Source: Capitulum mitella (lineage: Eukaryota > Arthropoda > Thecostraca > Pollicipedomorpha > Pollicipedidae). From it: a DNA stretch of 64,000 bases. The stretch covers positions 6,325,661 to 6,389,660 of the forward strand of contig CP099851.1 of NCBI GenBank assembly GCA_030062745.1, read 5' to 3'. Under the pieces are notes generated by a model. The model was not told the DNA's origin, did no database searches, and saw only the letters and a program-made list of their open reading frames with translations. The position numbers and the translations under genes are program-made. This document shows positions 23,217 through 34,525 of this stretch, piece by piece; position 1 is the first letter of the stretch; the number at the start of each line of letters is the position of its first letter.

Positions 23217-24692
23217 CCCGTCTCCGACTGTGGGGGGAGCAGTTGACCGCCCCCCCTGAGCTTTTCTGGGATTGCAAGAGAACGAACAAACACAGAGCCA
23301 CGAAGCATCGTGTACCTTTTGCTTCATCAATTTTACATCTCGTGTCAAATTTTGACCTCATGTCAGGTCATATGCTTGAGCTAGGCCAGGTCAAACAGAC
23401 ATATGTCCAAAAAAGTTAAGCGCCCTCTAACTTTTTTGCAAAACGAGATGTCTCAATACTACTTTCAGGGATTAGTCATCGTGATAAATGCAACATATCT
23501 GCTATCTCACATTTTTCGGTATTTTCCGGGTCATTGACCTAAGGTCAAGCCCATTTTTAAGACATATCGTCGTTTTTCGGAAATTGACGGAATATTTCAT
23601 AATATTTTTAGTGTGGAGTGAAGCAGACATCTAGTTGCCGTCATTGGGCAAAGTATCAATGACTTCCAGCCACTGACCTGAGGTCAGGTCACGATTAACT
23701 GCAGTCAGCCAAAATGTACCACCGTCAAAATCGGCGATGAATTACTCAGAATGGGTAGAAAATGACAGAACTAGCTTGCACGGACGTAAGTAGCACCAGG
23801 AACCCCAAAAAGTTTCAAAAATAACGTGTTTTGGAAATACACAGGCTCCCGCGAATAAAGCTCCGCCAATTGTGTAGATTGGTATCTAATGAATTTTTAC
23901 AAAATTTAAGCATGAAAAACTATGACAACAACCACTAAGATCAATAAAATTTACATATATAGGTTTTTTCGCGAAAATAAAGGAACGCTAAAATTGGTTC
24001 CCTTCAGTTTGTTACTGTATCCGGCTGCGGCGCACGCATACAGTTGGCGCGAGAATTGCCGTGACTTTAACTCAACGTTTCAGCGTATATATTGAACAAA
24101 TCTGAAGGAAATTAGACGTGTATCGGCATCTGCGGACCTTTACTTGTGCGCTGTTGCCTTTACCTATGAGATGTTAGTCACAGCCCTTATTATTCAGGCC
24201 ATTTCTCGGTCTCATGCAGTCGGCTATGAGAAAACATATATGGAGCGTAAATTTCTTACATATTATCTAAAACAAAAATGAGACCAGTTTCGAGCTCTAC
24301 TCGTCACAAGCTTTCCAACGGTATGCTTATTTTTATCGTGCGATCAACTGTTCGTGAGTTAAAGGGTGGGGGGGGGCGGCCAACGGCCCCCCAGTCGCGC
24401 ATGTTCGAAACCGACCGACGGTCGTGCGCGGGCTAATCACAGCCCTTGAGACTCAGGCCGTTTCTCGGTCTTATGCAGACGGCAATGAGAAAACATATAT
24501 AGGACGCAAATTGCTTACATATTATCTAAAACTAAAAAACGAGACCAGTTTCGAACTCTAACTGTAACAGGCTTTCCAACGGTATGCTTATTTTTACCGT
24601 GCGACCAACCGTTCGTGAGTTAGAGGGGGTGGCCAAAAGCCCCCCCTCAGTCGGGCGTGATCGTAACCGACCGACGGTCGTGCGCGGGTTAA
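23213..24692 (+). mobile_element. Family B element, copy 3 with duplicated right end
   Basis: It starts TTAACCCGTCTCCGACTG and ends CGTGCGCGGGTTAA, so both termini are present. The right terminal block (CATTTCTCGGTCTCATGCAG to the G/C-rich stem and GGTCGTGCGCGGG) occurs twice in succession, at about 24,190-24,430 and 24,430-24,690. That accounts for the extra length compared with the 1.2-kb full copy at 45,895. Confidence 0.82.
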
Positions 24693-24794
24693 TAAGCTAT
24701 ACTTTACTTAGTGTCTAACTGGTTCAACAGAAGATATGAAGGCAAAGTTTATAAACCGCCTTCTCAGTTCCTTTCTCCGAGATAATGATACTTC

Positions 24795-25643
24795 TTAACC
24801 CGGCCCCGATTACGGCGTTGTTGACAGCCCCCTCCCTCCGAGGTTTTTCAAACATGGCAAGGGAAAGAACAAACATGGCGCCACGAAATTTCTTGCATCT
24901 TTTCATGGTCTTCCCTGCACCTTTTGTCAATGTTTCGACCTTCGGCCAAATCTTTGACCTAAGTCAGGCGAATTGAAGCTATGTCCAAAAAAGGTTTAGT
25001 CCCTGCAACTTAACAAAAACGCACAATATCAAAACAAACCTTTCTTAGGTAAGAAACATTGACAAGAGTAGTCTTCTGCTATCCGAGATTTTTTGGAAAT
25101 TGATGGAAGATTGACCTAAGGTCAAGCCGTTTTCAACATGTGTTGTTTTTTCTGAAAAAGATTTTCCGGCGTTTTGAGCATGAGGTGATGGAGACTTTCA
25201 ATAATCGTCATCTGGCAAAGTATCATGTCTTCCAACCATTAATCTGACGTCAGTTCATCAATAACTGGCGTGTGCAAAAATGCACCTCCCTCAAAATCAG
25301 CGATGAATCACTGGGAACCGATAGAAACTAGCAGAACTGGCTCTTAAGGTTCCTGATGATACCAGCCAGTTGAGAATGTTAAAAAAATTGCATAATTTAC
25401 CAACGAACAGGCTTGTTCGAATAAAGCTCCGTCAACTGCGTATAATGATAACTACTTGTTTTTTTTCAAAACTTCAAAAGGAATAGCGTAACACGAACCT
25501 CAATGATATAGAAAGGCAAACTGGTGATGCCTTTCTCACCAAAATAAAGGAACACCAAAATCAGCGCCCGGCAATTCCAGCCGTGTTTGGTGCCGGCGTC
25601 GCAACGCTGTGGCGCAGACAAAACTGCGGCATTTCGATACACT
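24795..25643 (+). mobile_element. Family B element, diverged copy 4, left part
   Basis: It starts TTAACCCGGCCCCGATTACG and follows family B order with more divergence: GGAAAGAACAAACATGGCGCCACG, the AAAATCAGCGATGAATCACTGG block and AAATAAAGGAACACCAAAATCAG. The missing right part reappears at about 28,490-28,680, after 2.85 kb of other elements, so this copy is split by later insertions. Confidence 0.68.
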
Positions 25644-26913
25644 TTAATCCTCGCTGGGCAGATGGTCGTTTTAGGATCCCCTGCGGTTTTTCTTGAATAA
25701 TTTTTTAGTGACGGGAAATAGATCGCTGATTTTTCTGTAGCTAAATCCTTAACATTTATTCATCTTGAGAAAAATTTTCGGAGTTTTTCATGCTATAGGT
25801 CGTAACCTGTGGCCTATCTTGTCCAGGTCATGTCAGTCGTGTTCTTAACCATAACCATATCGAACAACACATTTCATTTATTGTAAACTGCGAATTGCAG
25901 TGTTGCGATACATATTTCTTTCATAAATGCTGGCGTCAATGACCCGATTTTAGTGTATGGGAAGGGCCATGTCATCGCAGGTCAAGCTAGTCCAGACGTG
26001 GATATCAAACATTGACGTTAAACGTCGTTGTACGTATATGTACGTGATAAGTTGCACCTACACTTGCAGGAATACTTTATTACGACACACGACTTCAACA
26101 TTATTTTGACGGAAATCCTTTGACGTAATGCAAAGCCAATTTCTAGGTCAAGGTGACACTGGGTCAAGGAGATTCCAAAACTCAGAAATTCGAAATTCGA
26201 CCGTGATCTTGAGAAACTATTGCCGTCACCATATTCACATGTCAGCATGGACCGTGTGCCCGCTTACCTGCACACCAAATTTGTTGGCTCTAGCTTGAGT
26301 GGTTTTCGACAGGGAGCGATTTCCTGGCAGTGACCTCGGGAATTAAGATGGCTGCAACCCCCAAATAGGCAACCCCTTCTCAGACTGACAGAAGCTGGTG
26401 TACGGAGTTTGGCACTTTTGCCTGCGCTCGTTGGACCTGTTACTTGTCAAAGATGTGGTGGGACTGAATGTCTCGCATTGCAAATTTCACGTATGATGAC
26501 ATTTTTGTGACTTGGGAGGTCACCAATTTACCTGGACCCAAGAAACCATATATTTTCCAACAGCTAAGACAATGAACAACACGCTGGTGCTTACAGAATC
26601 GGTTTATTTCCGTCAGTTTGGTATAGATTTTGAGTTAAGTTTGGTATAAATTTCGTAAATTTGGAAACTATATTACTAAGAAAACATCGACGTATATTGA
26701 CGTGGCCGCTTTAAGGTGATTACCTTGACCTGGGAGGCCACTTGTTAACCTCAAACCAAAAAATCGGGAACCGTTGTGTTACTCACGTGACGAAAAACAC
26801 AGTGTTTCTGCTACGTTGCTCTATCTCTCTTTTTTGAAAAGTTAGTTGTGTGGATCGTTGTAAGACCCCCGCCGGGCGAGAATGTAAAAATGGCGCTGCC
26901 GGGCGAGGCTTAA
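25644..26913 (+). mobile_element. Family A element, full-length copy
   Basis: TTAA is present at both ends. The left end reads TTAATCCTCGCTGGGCAGA and the reverse complement of the right end TTAAGCCTCGCCCGGCAGC, giving an inverted terminal repeat of about 16 bases with mismatches. Length is 1,270 bases, with no shared coding frame. It sits inside the split family B copy 4. Confidence 0.75.
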
Positions 26914-26959
26914 TGCTGAGTGAGCGTCGCTGTTGTAATAAGATGAGGCAAAATTGGCC

Positions 26960-28155
26960 TTAGCCCTATTCCCGGCAGAGGGGGTGGGCTAAATTCGTCC
27001 CCCTCGGGTTTTTGGTTGCCAGTTCCAGGGTTTTTGACGCAGCTTCACCAAAGCTGGTGATTTCCTAGCTATTCTTTCTACGTGCCGTGACAAAATTTTG
27101 AAATTCTGTTTTGCTCAGGGGTGGAGCCAGGCAATGTTTCTGGGAGGCACCTCAGGCCATTTTGGGCCATGTTGAGAGTAAAAGGAAAATGACTGCCAAA
27201 AACAGCATTTTTAAGATAGAACCTAAAACTTTAGGGGGATGCATAGCTACGTAGTTGGGCAACGTACAAACACAATTTGGTTCATCTGAGGTCACTTTAA
27301 AAGGTCAGGTCAAGGTGAGCAGTCAAAATTTGGTCTGAAAGTAATAATTTCGGTGCTGTTTTTTTTCAAATGCCAGACCCAGAATACCTATGACGTAGAA
27401 GGGTGCCTTCTACTTGTGTATCAAGTTTCAGCTTGATATCAGGTCGGGTCACGGAGCTATGACCTGAAAGTCAGTGCGCGTACCCTATATCACAATAGTC
27501 GTACAATGGAATTTCTGAAATAGAGTGAATTCAAATGACTGGAAACGTTTTTAGGTAATCTTAAATGCACATGAGATCATCTCAGGTGACTGCAAGGCCA
27601 CTGGAGACTATTTAAGGTCAAAAGTCACAAGTTCATCTGAAGAACATGTGACCATGACGGTTCCCCCTTTTTCATGTCCCTGGCACCGCCTATGCTAACA
27701 TTTTACAAACATTGTAATACGATTTGTACTTCTTCAGCATAACATGGCTAGCAGAAGCAAAAAAAAACGTTTTTTCTTTATTGTCCATTCAGTCGATGAA
27801 AGATAAATCCCCCTATTTTTGAAACCCTGTGAATGCCTATGATTTTTTTAGAATTCCAAATGTGTGTACCAACGGTAAAAGTCCCATCCATAATATGTCG
27901 GTTTATGCTAATTTCACCAAAATCGGTTTATAAACAACGGAGTTATAAGAAGTCTAAAAATACCACCGATTTTGACATTTTTGTCCCCTGTATCCCCCCT
28001 TTCAGAAGTCTGAAAACTTTTTTTTTTAAGCGTAGTTTACGTCATGGGAAATCGACCGCCGTTTGTTCCGATGAAATTGGATGTGCAGTTCTCGAGATCT
28101 CAGGGAGGGGCCGAATCCTCGCTCCCTCCCTCCCCTGCCGAGAATCGGCCATACC
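26960..28155 (+). mobile_element. Family C element, near full copy
   Basis: The left terminus is TTAGCCCTATTCCCGGCAG, one base from the TTAACCCTATTCCCGG consensus. The body runs in the opposite orientation to the copy at 44,409 and matches it throughout, and the right end retains CTAGCCCTCCG. It lies directly after the full family A copy. Confidence 0.78.
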
Positions 28156-28164
28156 TAGCCCTCC

Positions 28165-28445
28165 GTAAATAGGTTTAAGCTCATAATATCCAAAGGAAAC
28201 AAAAAAAAAATAACCATAAAGTTCGGCCACGGACCTTCCTCAGGGGTGATTTCAAAAGCACAGTACCGACAATGACGAGCACAAAAATTAGCATGTCCGT
28301 GCAGGAAACCTTTTCTGCACGGACATGCAAATTTTTGCATTCGCCGAATTCGGTGTTGTCTTTTTGAAAAACTATCTCTGAAGAAGATCCGTTGCCGAAA
28401 CACAGGATTTATTTCTTTTCATCTTTTCCGGATATTACGAGCTTA
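28165..28445. mobile_element. Small palindromic element (about 280 bp)
   Basis: The ends TTTAAGCTCATAATATCC and, reversed, CTTAAGCTCGTAATATCC form an inverted repeat, and the two halves remain roughly complementary inward (CCTCAGGGGTGATTTCAAAA against TTGAAAAACTATCTCTGAAG). The centre is a 23-bp hairpin stem at 28282-28304 and 28315-28337 with one mismatch. It is a probable foldback-type MITE inserted in the same nest. Confidence 0.68.
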
Positions 28446-28489
28446 AGGCTTTTTCTGTCTTAGTTTATTAAATTACAGAATCTTGAACT

Positions 28490-28680
28490 AGCCGTTTGCG
28501 CGTAAATATTACGCGAATCGGAGAAAGCAGACGTGTATTGGCAACTGCGACCAATTGTCTTGTCGCTCTTTTTTACCTGGTCTTTATGAATCAGTGTCCT
28601 CGAGATCCAGACCGTTTCTTAGGTCCATGTAGTCACCTATGAGAAGACATACATAGGATACAAAGTAGAGCGACCCCAAA
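28490..28680 (+). mobile_element. Right part of split family B copy 4
   Basis: It resumes the family B order lost at 25,643: an AATCGGAGAAAGCAGACGTGTATTGGCA block, CAGACCGTTTCTTAGGTCCATGTAGTC, and ATGAGAAGACATACATAGGAT. It is as diverged as the left part, supporting one old copy split by younger insertions. Confidence 0.6.
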
Positions 28681-28779
28681 AACTACTTTGGTTTCAAAAA
28701 TGCCCAGCAATGATGTTTCCACATTATATAACCTTTTTTTAAGAAGCATTATGAAGGCCGTTCCGAAATTCTAAAAATG

Positions 28780-29962
28780 GCAATCTCCAAGGCCATCAAA
28801 ATTTCTAGTTTTCAGACAAATGACTCACAAAAGACATACGAGTATATCCCCCACTAATCGTGAATAAAACAACCGACAGAGATGAAGTGGGATTCGAAAT
28901 GTTACAACTAAAAAGTAATTTCCAGCGGTGCCAACATTTTGTAGACTGGATCAACCGTTAACTTTCTAGGTCTAGTCAAATGTCACATTTTTAGTAGTTT
29001 TTGGTAATTTCTGATGTCTTTGCTCCAGTAACCAGAAATGGCCTCAGATCAATTCCCAAGATGCAAAAATAGACTTCTCAGTCCATTACAAATCAATGGA
29101 CACCCAGTAGAGTGCAAATCGATGATGAGGTCGCGGACCAGGTCATGTCAAAGTATCCCCCTATTTTTTGCAGTCCCAAAATGAAATCCAGCATCTCGAA
29201 ATTTGTGGTGATGCGGTGTTAAAAATGGGCACTGACTTCGAATTCAGCAACAGATACTGCCCGTGAAGTGCTTTAACACCCGAAGCATGACGCGTCGGCC
29301 ACGGATCAAGTCAGGTCAGCATTTTTTCCCATATTCGTAAACCCTTCGAAGGGCCCCAAATTTCCAACCCTGGGGTGACCGCGGGTAGAAATGGGCTATG
29401 AAATCGAATCAGTGACCAAAATTATCTCCGAATGATCCTGCCGCTCGAAAAAGGTCACACGAGGTAAATGACGCAGAGAAGGTCGACGTCACGTCTACAT
29501 GAATGCCTTTGCAGGCATCTCGGGTGTATCATCTCACCATGCAGCATGGTAAGTGTTGACAGGAAATCCGTTATTAGGCGTATAAACTCATAAGAGATGT
29601 AGTGCATATGAGACATAGTGAGACCCGCACGTGGTTGTTTGTCCGTCTTTTATTTCATCAGTATTCCTTTCGACAGATTTTGATTGGTTCACGCGATGAT
29701 ACTCTTCTGTTTGGATGAGGCACTGCATATCAGCGTCATCTCGAGAGGTGTGAAGACAGTCCTGCATGAGTTTGGTGGCTCTTCCTACGGGATCGTTCAT
29801 GCATCTGATGTACGGAGAGAAGGTTTTCGGTTCTTGGAACGATGGGTGACAGTCCCATTTTCCAGGCCTCTTGCTCAGCCACACTGCGTCCAGATCCAGA
29901 ATGGCGAGAGCGCGTCGAGACTGTAGCCCTATGAGGTCCTTCAGAATGGTTCCTACATCGAA
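28780..29962 (+). mobile_element. Foldback element, left arm
   Basis: This arm is an imperfect reverse complement of 30,183-31,390 over about 1.2 kb. Matching pairs include GCCAACATTTTGTAGACTGGATCAA with GCCAACATTTTTTGGATTGAATCAA, CAGAAATGGCCTCAG with CAGAAATGGTCTCCG, and the block GTGACAGTCCCATTTTCC with GTGACAGTCCCATTCCCC. An open frame in the arm (GIVHASDVRREGFRFLE and onward) is preserved in the other arm. Confidence 0.8.
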
Positions 29963-30182
29963 CTACACGACCGACTTCTCAATGTTGCGCAGCTTTTCGG
30001 CCATAACAGATAGCTTTTGAACTGTCAGCTTCGAGCTGCAAAATGACAACGGGACTGCTTCTTCTATCAGGTACCAGGAGTTCACAGAGAGGGCTTGCTG
30101 CGCCGCCTGTGCGACGTCCTTGTCCCGTTCTGCAAAGGCTCTTAGCGTAAGACACAGTTGCCTGGAAAAGCCACGGTTTTCT
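29963..30182. mobile_element. Foldback element, central loop
   Basis: About 220 bases separate the two arms and have no partner elsewhere in the window. No recognised coding domain. Confidence 0.6.
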
Positions 30183-31390
30183 CACATCGATGTAGAAACC
30201 ATCCTGAAGGAGCTCGTGGCACTGCTGTCTTGGCATGCTTCCGCCATCTTGGATTTGGACGCAGCCTGACTGAGCGAGGAGCACGGGGAATGGGACTGTC
30301 ACGCATTCTTCCAAGAAGTGAAAACCTTCTCTCTGAACATCAGGCGTGTGAACGACCCCGCAAAAAGTCATCAGACTCTTGCAAGACTGTCCAGACGCTT
30401 CTTGATATGGCACGGATGTGCAGTGCCTCATCCAAATAACGGAGTACCATCGCATGTCGAATCCAAAGCTGTCAAAAGGAGCACTGATGAAGTCATAAGC
30501 GGAAAAACGACTATGTACGGGTTTCACATGTCCCATACGTACACGTCTCGTTTGTGTTTATACGCTCTATGGATGATTTCCTGTCAAATTCTACAAGGTT
30601 GCATGGTGAGAACGCATGAGATGATAACCCGGAATGCCTGCAGAGGCGTGCATGTTGACGTTTTCTGGGTCATTTACCTCGGGTGACCTCAGATAACTTC
30701 GAGTGACCTTTTTCGGGCGACAGGATCACTCGGGGGTAATTATAATAACCGAACTCAAAGGCAGAGCCCATTTTCAACCCCGGCTACCCAAGATTTGGGA
30801 ATTTGGGATCCATTTGGGGTTTGCAAAAATAGGGACAAATATGCTGACCTGACTCGACCCGCTAACGGTGCAACACGCGTTTCGGATGTTAGTGTTCTCC
30901 AGAGATAATTTCTGGTGCTGTATTCGAAGCCATTGCCCATTTTGGCCCCACATCACTCCAGATTTAGAAATCTGGGGTCTCGCCGGGGAGCTCTGAAAAA
31001 AAATAGGGAAAAAGTTTGACGTGACGTGGCCCGTGATCTTAGTCTCGATATGCATCGTATTGGGCGTCAGTTGATTTGCGATTGACTGAGAAACCTTCGT
31101 TTGTACCTTGTGGATTAGTCGGAGACCATTTCTGGCTACCGGAGGAAAAACACATCAGACGTTACCGAAAATTACCAAGAATCTGATTTTTGGCTCTTGA
31201 CCTGAAAGGTCAACGTTTGATTCAATCCAAAAAATGTTGGCACTGTTGGACAGCGCTTGTCAGCGGTAACATTTTGGATTTTGCTTCTTATCTGTGCTTT
31301 GTTTTGTTCACAGTCAGTAGGAGAACTTGTGCCATTTTTCGCCATTCTGAAAATTAAAAAAAAATGATGGGCTTCGAGATGACTTGCTCT
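30183..31390 (-). mobile_element. Foldback element, right arm
   Basis: Reverse complement of the left arm. On the minus strand it keeps the frame GVVHTPDVQREGFHFLEEC followed by VTVPFPVLLAQSGCVQIQDGG, against GIVHASDVRREGFRFLERW and VTVPFSRPLAQPHCVQIQNGE in the left arm. The opposite strand is also open in both arms (KTFSLNIRRVNDPA against KTFSPYIRCMNDPV), so the true coding strand, if any, is unresolved. I recognise no domain. Confidence 0.78.
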
Positions 31391-31482
31391 AGATGTTTAC
31401 TTTAGGTTTTAGATTTGTTTTAGATTTTCGATGACCTCATCATTTTGTCATTTTGCATTTAGCGCCGTTTCCTGTCGTGCAG

Positions 31483-31591
31483 CCGAGCGCGTTTTCCCGC
31501 CATTGGCCGCCGGCTGCCACTGGACGCGGCTGGCTGCCGACACGTCCGGCCGTCTCCTGGCGTGGTCCGGCGCGAGCGGCACGAGGTGGCT
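31483..31591 (+). CDS. Candidate isolated coding exon
   Basis: A GC-rich 109-base block lies between a good acceptor (TTTCCTGTCGTGCAG) and a consensus donor (GTGAGT). One of its frames gives ERVFPPLAAGCHWTRLAADT, then SGRLLAWSGASGTRWL, whose D-x-SGRLLAW pattern resembles a beta-propeller strand. No neighbouring exon in matching phase was found, and other frames are open too, so this is a suggestion only. Confidence 0.35.
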
Positions 31592-32849
31592 GTGAGTCAC
31601 GCGCGATACGGCCCAGTTTCAGGAGTTCAGGAAGGATGGCGCATCTTTAGTCTCGAGTGGTGAGTGAATCACGGATGGTATCACCATGGTAACCCCACGA
31701 TGACCTCATCACCGCGTCGAGCACTTCAATGTGTTTCGGCTTATCCGCGCTGGGACTTCAGTGTACCACAGCGCACTGCAGTAACCACTTGGCAGTTCGA
31801 GGACAAGATATACCATTTATTGAATGTGAGTCGTTCGGAGATAATTTGCCGTGCTTCGGTGAATCAGCGTCGAAACGTTGAGCGACCTGTTATTTACTCT
31901 GATCTGTTATCGTTATGTCAACGTGATGTCGAGTACGAGAACCAAAGGCGTCAGACAACTGAATATGACCTGCTATTGCAAAAACGCACTCTTTCATCAT
32001 GCAATGTTAAAATTTGACGTTCCTGTCAGAGGCGCTGTTTTAAGTCCTGAAGAGAATCGCGCGCATTATTGCATTTCCCATCGCGGCTACAGAACACTTA
32101 CTAAACTGGTAAACTACTAAAACCAGAACACTAAAACTGCTCTCATGTGACGTGATCCTACGCGAGGTTGATTCTTGTAAGCAGATGATTCATATTTAGT
32201 TACGTTCGGAACTACTATACCACACACATGAGCTACCTTGAATTCAGCTGACTACGGGTCCAAACGGGCAGGCATAAGGGCGCCTGCCCTCCAGTTTAGT
32301 AGCATCAGTGAGCACAACTTTTTATGAAGTTGCCTTGTCAACCTGTCTGTTAATGGAATTCAGTAAATGTAAGACATGTTTCAGTCTATGGCTATCATTC
32401 ACACATATTCATTCGCTTTTTCCTTCCGCGTTTTCTACGGGGTGTTTTCTTTGAAATGGGCGTCGTTTACTGTTGCGGGGCATTTCAAACATTCAGACCA
32501 CCTCCGCGGAAACTGGCGCCGAAACGTATCGACCGGGCCCGCTGCAAATATCGACATCGAGCGTGATATCGACCGGCCGGGTAATGTCGACGTCGCGGGG
32601 TGTTGCTGGCCGCGGGGGACGCCGGCGGAGGCACGAAACACGGCCGGCCGCGGGGCCGGAACGGCGACCAGTCACTCCGGGCAGCGTCAGGGTCCAGCGG
32701 AACAGGCTGCCGGCCTCGGAGCAGTCTGGGATTCAGCTGGGCAAGTTGCGTGCCACGGCAGGCGAGATTCAAGAACAGAGGCTGCTCATGTCGAGGAGGC
32801 GGAATTAAGCAACACAGACGGTGGGCCTCTCTGGAAGCGTCTCAGCGCG

Positions 32850-33897
32850 CTACAGGACGTTGTTGAGGTCCAGCCAGTCGGCATCCAGCCGGTGCAGCCA
32901 GTAGTGCGCGCCGACCAGCACCAGACGCTCGCGCAGCGCAGCCGGCAGCAGCCAGGCCACTGCCAGCCACAGCAGCGTGCCCGCCTCGACGGCCGTGTAG
33001 TGGCACAGCGGCGCCGCGTCCAGCACGGCGCGCAGCACGGCCCGCCGCAGCCGCGGTGTAGGCAGCACGGCCGGCGGCCGCGGCCCGGAACCGGCCAGCC
33101 GCGCGCAGAACGCGGCGAACGTCGCCGCGTCGGCGCGCCACGTCTCGGCGTCCAGGGCGCGCCGCATGGCGTCCGCGTCGCGCGGCTGCCGCGCCAGGAT
33201 GTTGGTCTGCGTCGCCATGTCGCCGGGCGTGAGAACCGCCACGTGCACGCCACGGTGGCACGCCTCGAGCCGCAGCGCGGCCGCCAGCGCCGCCAGCGCC
33301 GCCTTGGTGGCCGCGTACACGGCCACCTCCGGGCACGGGATGGACCCGCACGGGCTGCCGACCAGCAGCAGGCGGCCGCCGCGCGCAGCCAGCGCCGGCA
33401 GTGCGGCGCTCGCCACGCGTACGGCGCCCAGCAGATTAACTTCCACCATTCTGCGTACCTGCTCCTCGGTCAGCCAGACCACGTGGCCCAGCACCAGCAC
33501 GCCGGCGTTGAAGATCACCGCCCAGAGGCCGTCGGCGCCGGCGAGCCGCGCCGCCTCGGCCGCCGCCGCCGCCACAGAGTCCGGTTCACGCACGTCCACG
33601 GTGAGCGTGGCGATGCCGGCGGTACGGAGCCGGCGGCCGCCCTCGCCCTCCACGTCCAGACAGCCGGCCAGCACGCGGCAGCCGGCCGCCTGCAGGTAGT
33701 GCGCGCTGGAGAAGCCGAACCCCGAGTCGGCGCCGACCACGTAGACGACGCGGCCGTGGGCCGGCAGCCGGCGGCGGCGCCAGGCTGCCAGCGCCAGCAG
33801 CGCCGCTAACGGCAGGAGCGCCGCTGGGGCGAAGCCGACCGAGCAGGGCCAGCAGGGCCAGCAGCGAGGCGGCGGCCGCGAACCAGAGCAGACGCAT
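32850..33897 (-). CDS. Short-chain dehydrogenase/reductase (SDR9C / retinol or hydroxysteroid dehydrogenase type)
   Basis: This gene encodes an NAD(P)-dependent oxidoreductase of the SDR superfamily, apparently intronless. Read on the minus strand it shows, in order: an N-terminal hydrophobic anchor; the nucleotide-binding motif VVGADSGFGFSSA (the GxDSGFG form is characteristic of SDR9C enzymes such as 11-cis-retinol, 17-beta-hydroxysteroid and 3-hydroxybutyrate dehydrogenases); the FNAGVL motif; the catalytic serine region LLLVGSPCGSIPC; the active-site YAATK; and the LTPGDMATQT motif after it. The C-terminus has a second hydrophobic stretch. Length, about 340-350 residues, is normal for membrane-bound members. 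One frame runs open from 34,013, but the most protein-like start (MRLLWFAAAASLLALLALL, start codon ending at 33,897) is in another frame and joins the enzyme frame only if one base is removed near 33,844. The substrate cannot be told from sequence. Confidence 0.85.
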
Positions 33898-34084
33898 GTG
33901 CGTCGGCGACCGGCCACGCTAGACCCCCGACCGGCGCACTGCCGCCCAGTCCAGACGCACCGTCGCTCCCCCGCCGGACTGGCGGAGTGACTGGAGCCGA
34001 CCACCGGCTCCACACGCAGTCACTGGACTTAGCGGTACTGTCGCCGTTCTGTCGCTGTCTCGCTGCTGTACTGCTCGTCGGTCG

Positions 34085-34525
34085 CTGAATGGTGGCTGGC
34101 TCCGCTGTCGCTATACCTGGGCTGAGCGGTGGCTGTCTCCGCTGTCGCTGTACCTTGGCTGAGCGGTGGCTGCTCCGCTGTCGCTGTACCTGGGCTGAGC
34201 GGTGGCTGGCTCCGCTGTCGCTGTACCTGGGCTGAGCGGTGGCTGGCTCCGCTGTCGCTGTACCTGGGCTGAGCGGTGGCTGTCTCCTCTGTCGCTGTAC
34301 CTGGGCTGAGCGGTGGCTGGCTCCGCTGTCGCTGTACCTGGGCTGAGCGGTGGCTGTCTCCGCTGTCTCTGTACCTGGGCTGAGCGGTGGCTGTCTCCGT
34401 TGTCTCTGTACCTGGGCTGAGCGTTGGCTGGCTCCTCTGTCGCTGTACCTGGGCTGAACGTTGGCTGGCTCCGCTGTCGCTGTACCTGGGCTGAGCGTTG
34501 GCTGGCTCCGCTGTCTCTGCACTGT
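34085..34525. repeat. 37-bp minisatellite upstream of SDR gene
   Basis: About a dozen units of GGGCTGAGCGGTGGCTGG followed by CTCCGCTGTCGCTGTACCT, with a 37-base period (for example 34,227 and 34,264). Because 37 is not a multiple of three and the unit lacks stops, all three minus-strand frames stay open; these are not proteins. It lies immediately upstream of the SDR gene. Confidence 0.93.

Noticed and set aside
28370..28410. Hammerhead-ribozyme-like core CTGAAGA...GAAAC
   Set aside because: The bases between the two motifs do not form a stem II, and no flanking stems I/III with the cleavage site were found.
32376..33809. A 477-residue open frame on the plus strand
   Set aside because: It is the antisense of the SDR gene, kept open by high GC and low stop frequency; no domain is recognisable and the minus strand has full SDR motifs.
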